5,793 nucleotides of DNA, from assembly GCA_045542315.1 (NCBI GenBank), contig JAZQKU010000017.1:1-5793 (forward strand), in the 5' to 3' direction. This DNA is from RGIG5299 sp045542315 (GTDB lineage: Bacteria; Bacillota; Clostridia; Oscillospirales; RGIG5299). The first letter of the stretch is position 1. Each line of letters begins with the position of its first letter. Positions 5,385 through 5,793 of this stretch are shown here, piece after piece. Made by a program: the position numbers and the translations under genes. The notes below the pieces were generated by a model. It saw only the letters and a list, made by a program, of their open reading frames with translations, did not search any database and had not been told where the DNA came from.

Positions 5385-5793
5385 TTAATACATGCCGCCC
5401 ATATCGGGGTTCATTGCGGGAGCGGCGGGAGCCTGAGGCTCCTTCTTATCGGCAACCAACGACTCGGTGGTGATTACCATTGATGCGATAGACGCTGCAT
5501 TCTGAAGAGCGGTTCTCGTTACCTTTGCGGGGTCAACGATTCCTGCCTCGAACATATTGCAATATTTCTCGCTGTATGCGTCGTAGCCGTAGGCAACGTC
5601 CTTGGAATTCTTGATCCTGTTGAGGATAACGGAGCCGTCGCAGCCTGCGTTTGCGGCGATCTGACGAAGGGGCTCCTCAAGAGATTTCAAAACGATCTTT
5701 GCGCCGGTCTTTTCGTCGCCGTCGAGAGTTTTGATGAGCTTTTCAACGTCGGACATAACGGAAACGAAGGCGCTTCCGCCGCCGGGAACGATA
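5385..5793 (-). CDS. groEL: Chaperonin GroEL, C-terminal part (5' end outside the window)
   Basis: The fragment covers the last 135 residues of the 60-kDa chaperonin, which forms the double-ring ATP-driven folding chamber with GroES in the cytoplasm. It starts at IVPGGGSAF, the return into the equatorial domain with the nucleotide-contacting glycines. It continues through LEEPLRQIAANAG, the nucleotide-pocket segment AYGYDAYSEKY, GIVDPAKVTRTALQNAAS with the conserved Asp that contacts the adenine/ribose side, and ITTESLVAD. The tail is Pro/Ala-rich and ends in MGGMY, a short version of the flexible GGM tail common in clostridia. Open reading continues through the minus-strand ATG at 5756 to the window edge, so that Met is internal. 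groES normally precedes this gene and would lie outside. It is a housekeeping gene, convergent with the GH123-like gene across a shared terminator. Confidence 0.97.
   Translation of the reverse strand, partial: IVPGGGSAFVSVMSDVEKLIKTLDGDEKTGAKIVLKSLEEPLRQIAANAGCDGSVILNRIKNSKDVAYGYDAYSEKYCNMFEAGIVDPAKVTRTALQNAASIASMVITTESLVADKKEPQAPAAPAMNPDMGGMY

Noticed and set aside
5385..5756. A separate 123-aa gene starting at ATG 5756
   Set aside because: The frame stays open upstream and encodes the conserved GroEL segment IVPGGGSAF, so this is an internal Met of a gene cut by the window edge.

Overview
This window looks like chromosomal DNA from an anaerobic member of the Clostridia (Bacillota), probably a gut-type Oscillospiraceae/Ruminococcaceae-like or uncultured relative. 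The reasons are strong GGAGG ribosome binding sites, sigma-A promoters with TTGACA/TATAAT-like boxes in AT-rich intergenic gaps, a clostridial-type GroEL C-terminus ending in MGGMY, and a cargo of carbohydrate-utilisation genes. The lineage is inferred from these traits only, because there is no rRNA or other marker gene here.

Layout, left to right. (1) Bases 3-2229, minus strand: a two-gene operon read from a good promoter at about 2262-2290. The first gene encodes a 263-aa amidohydrolase-like TIM-barrel protein that seems to have lost most of its metal ligands. The second, 13 nt downstream and probably translationally coupled, encodes a 473-aa rhamnulokinase (RhaB). (2) Bases 2365-3540, minus strand: a single gene for a predicted surface lipoprotein with a C-terminal SGNH/GDSL esterase domain. 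It has its own near-consensus promoter and a GC-rich stem-loop terminator. (3) Bases 3541-3687: a divergent promoter region holding two back-to-back 13-bp repeats (TGCAAAWAATTGC) between the two promoters, a plausible operator. (4) Bases 3688-5334, plus strand: a 548-aa DUF4091/GH123-type glycoside hydrolase without a signal peptide. (5) A 14-bp perfect stem-loop terminator serves both this gene and the convergent gene beyond it. (6) Bases 5385-5793, minus strand: the C-terminal part of chaperonin GroEL, cut by the window edge.

Taken together, the left and middle parts read as a small accessory glycan-utilisation region beside a housekeeping chaperonin gene. The inferred division of labour is a surface esterase that removes acyl groups from a glycan, a cytoplasmic GH123-like enzyme that cleaves imported N-acetylgalactosamine-type (or related) glycosides, and a kinase that feeds L-rhamnulose into the rhamnose pathway. 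Shared use of one substrate by all of these is a hypothesis and is not shown by the sequence. Rhamnose isomerase and rhamnulose-1-phosphate aldolase are not in the window. I see no mobile element, CRISPR array, tRNA or rRNA. The nearest thing to something new is the metal-site-degenerate amidohydrolase paired with RhaB, and the tandem putative operator.
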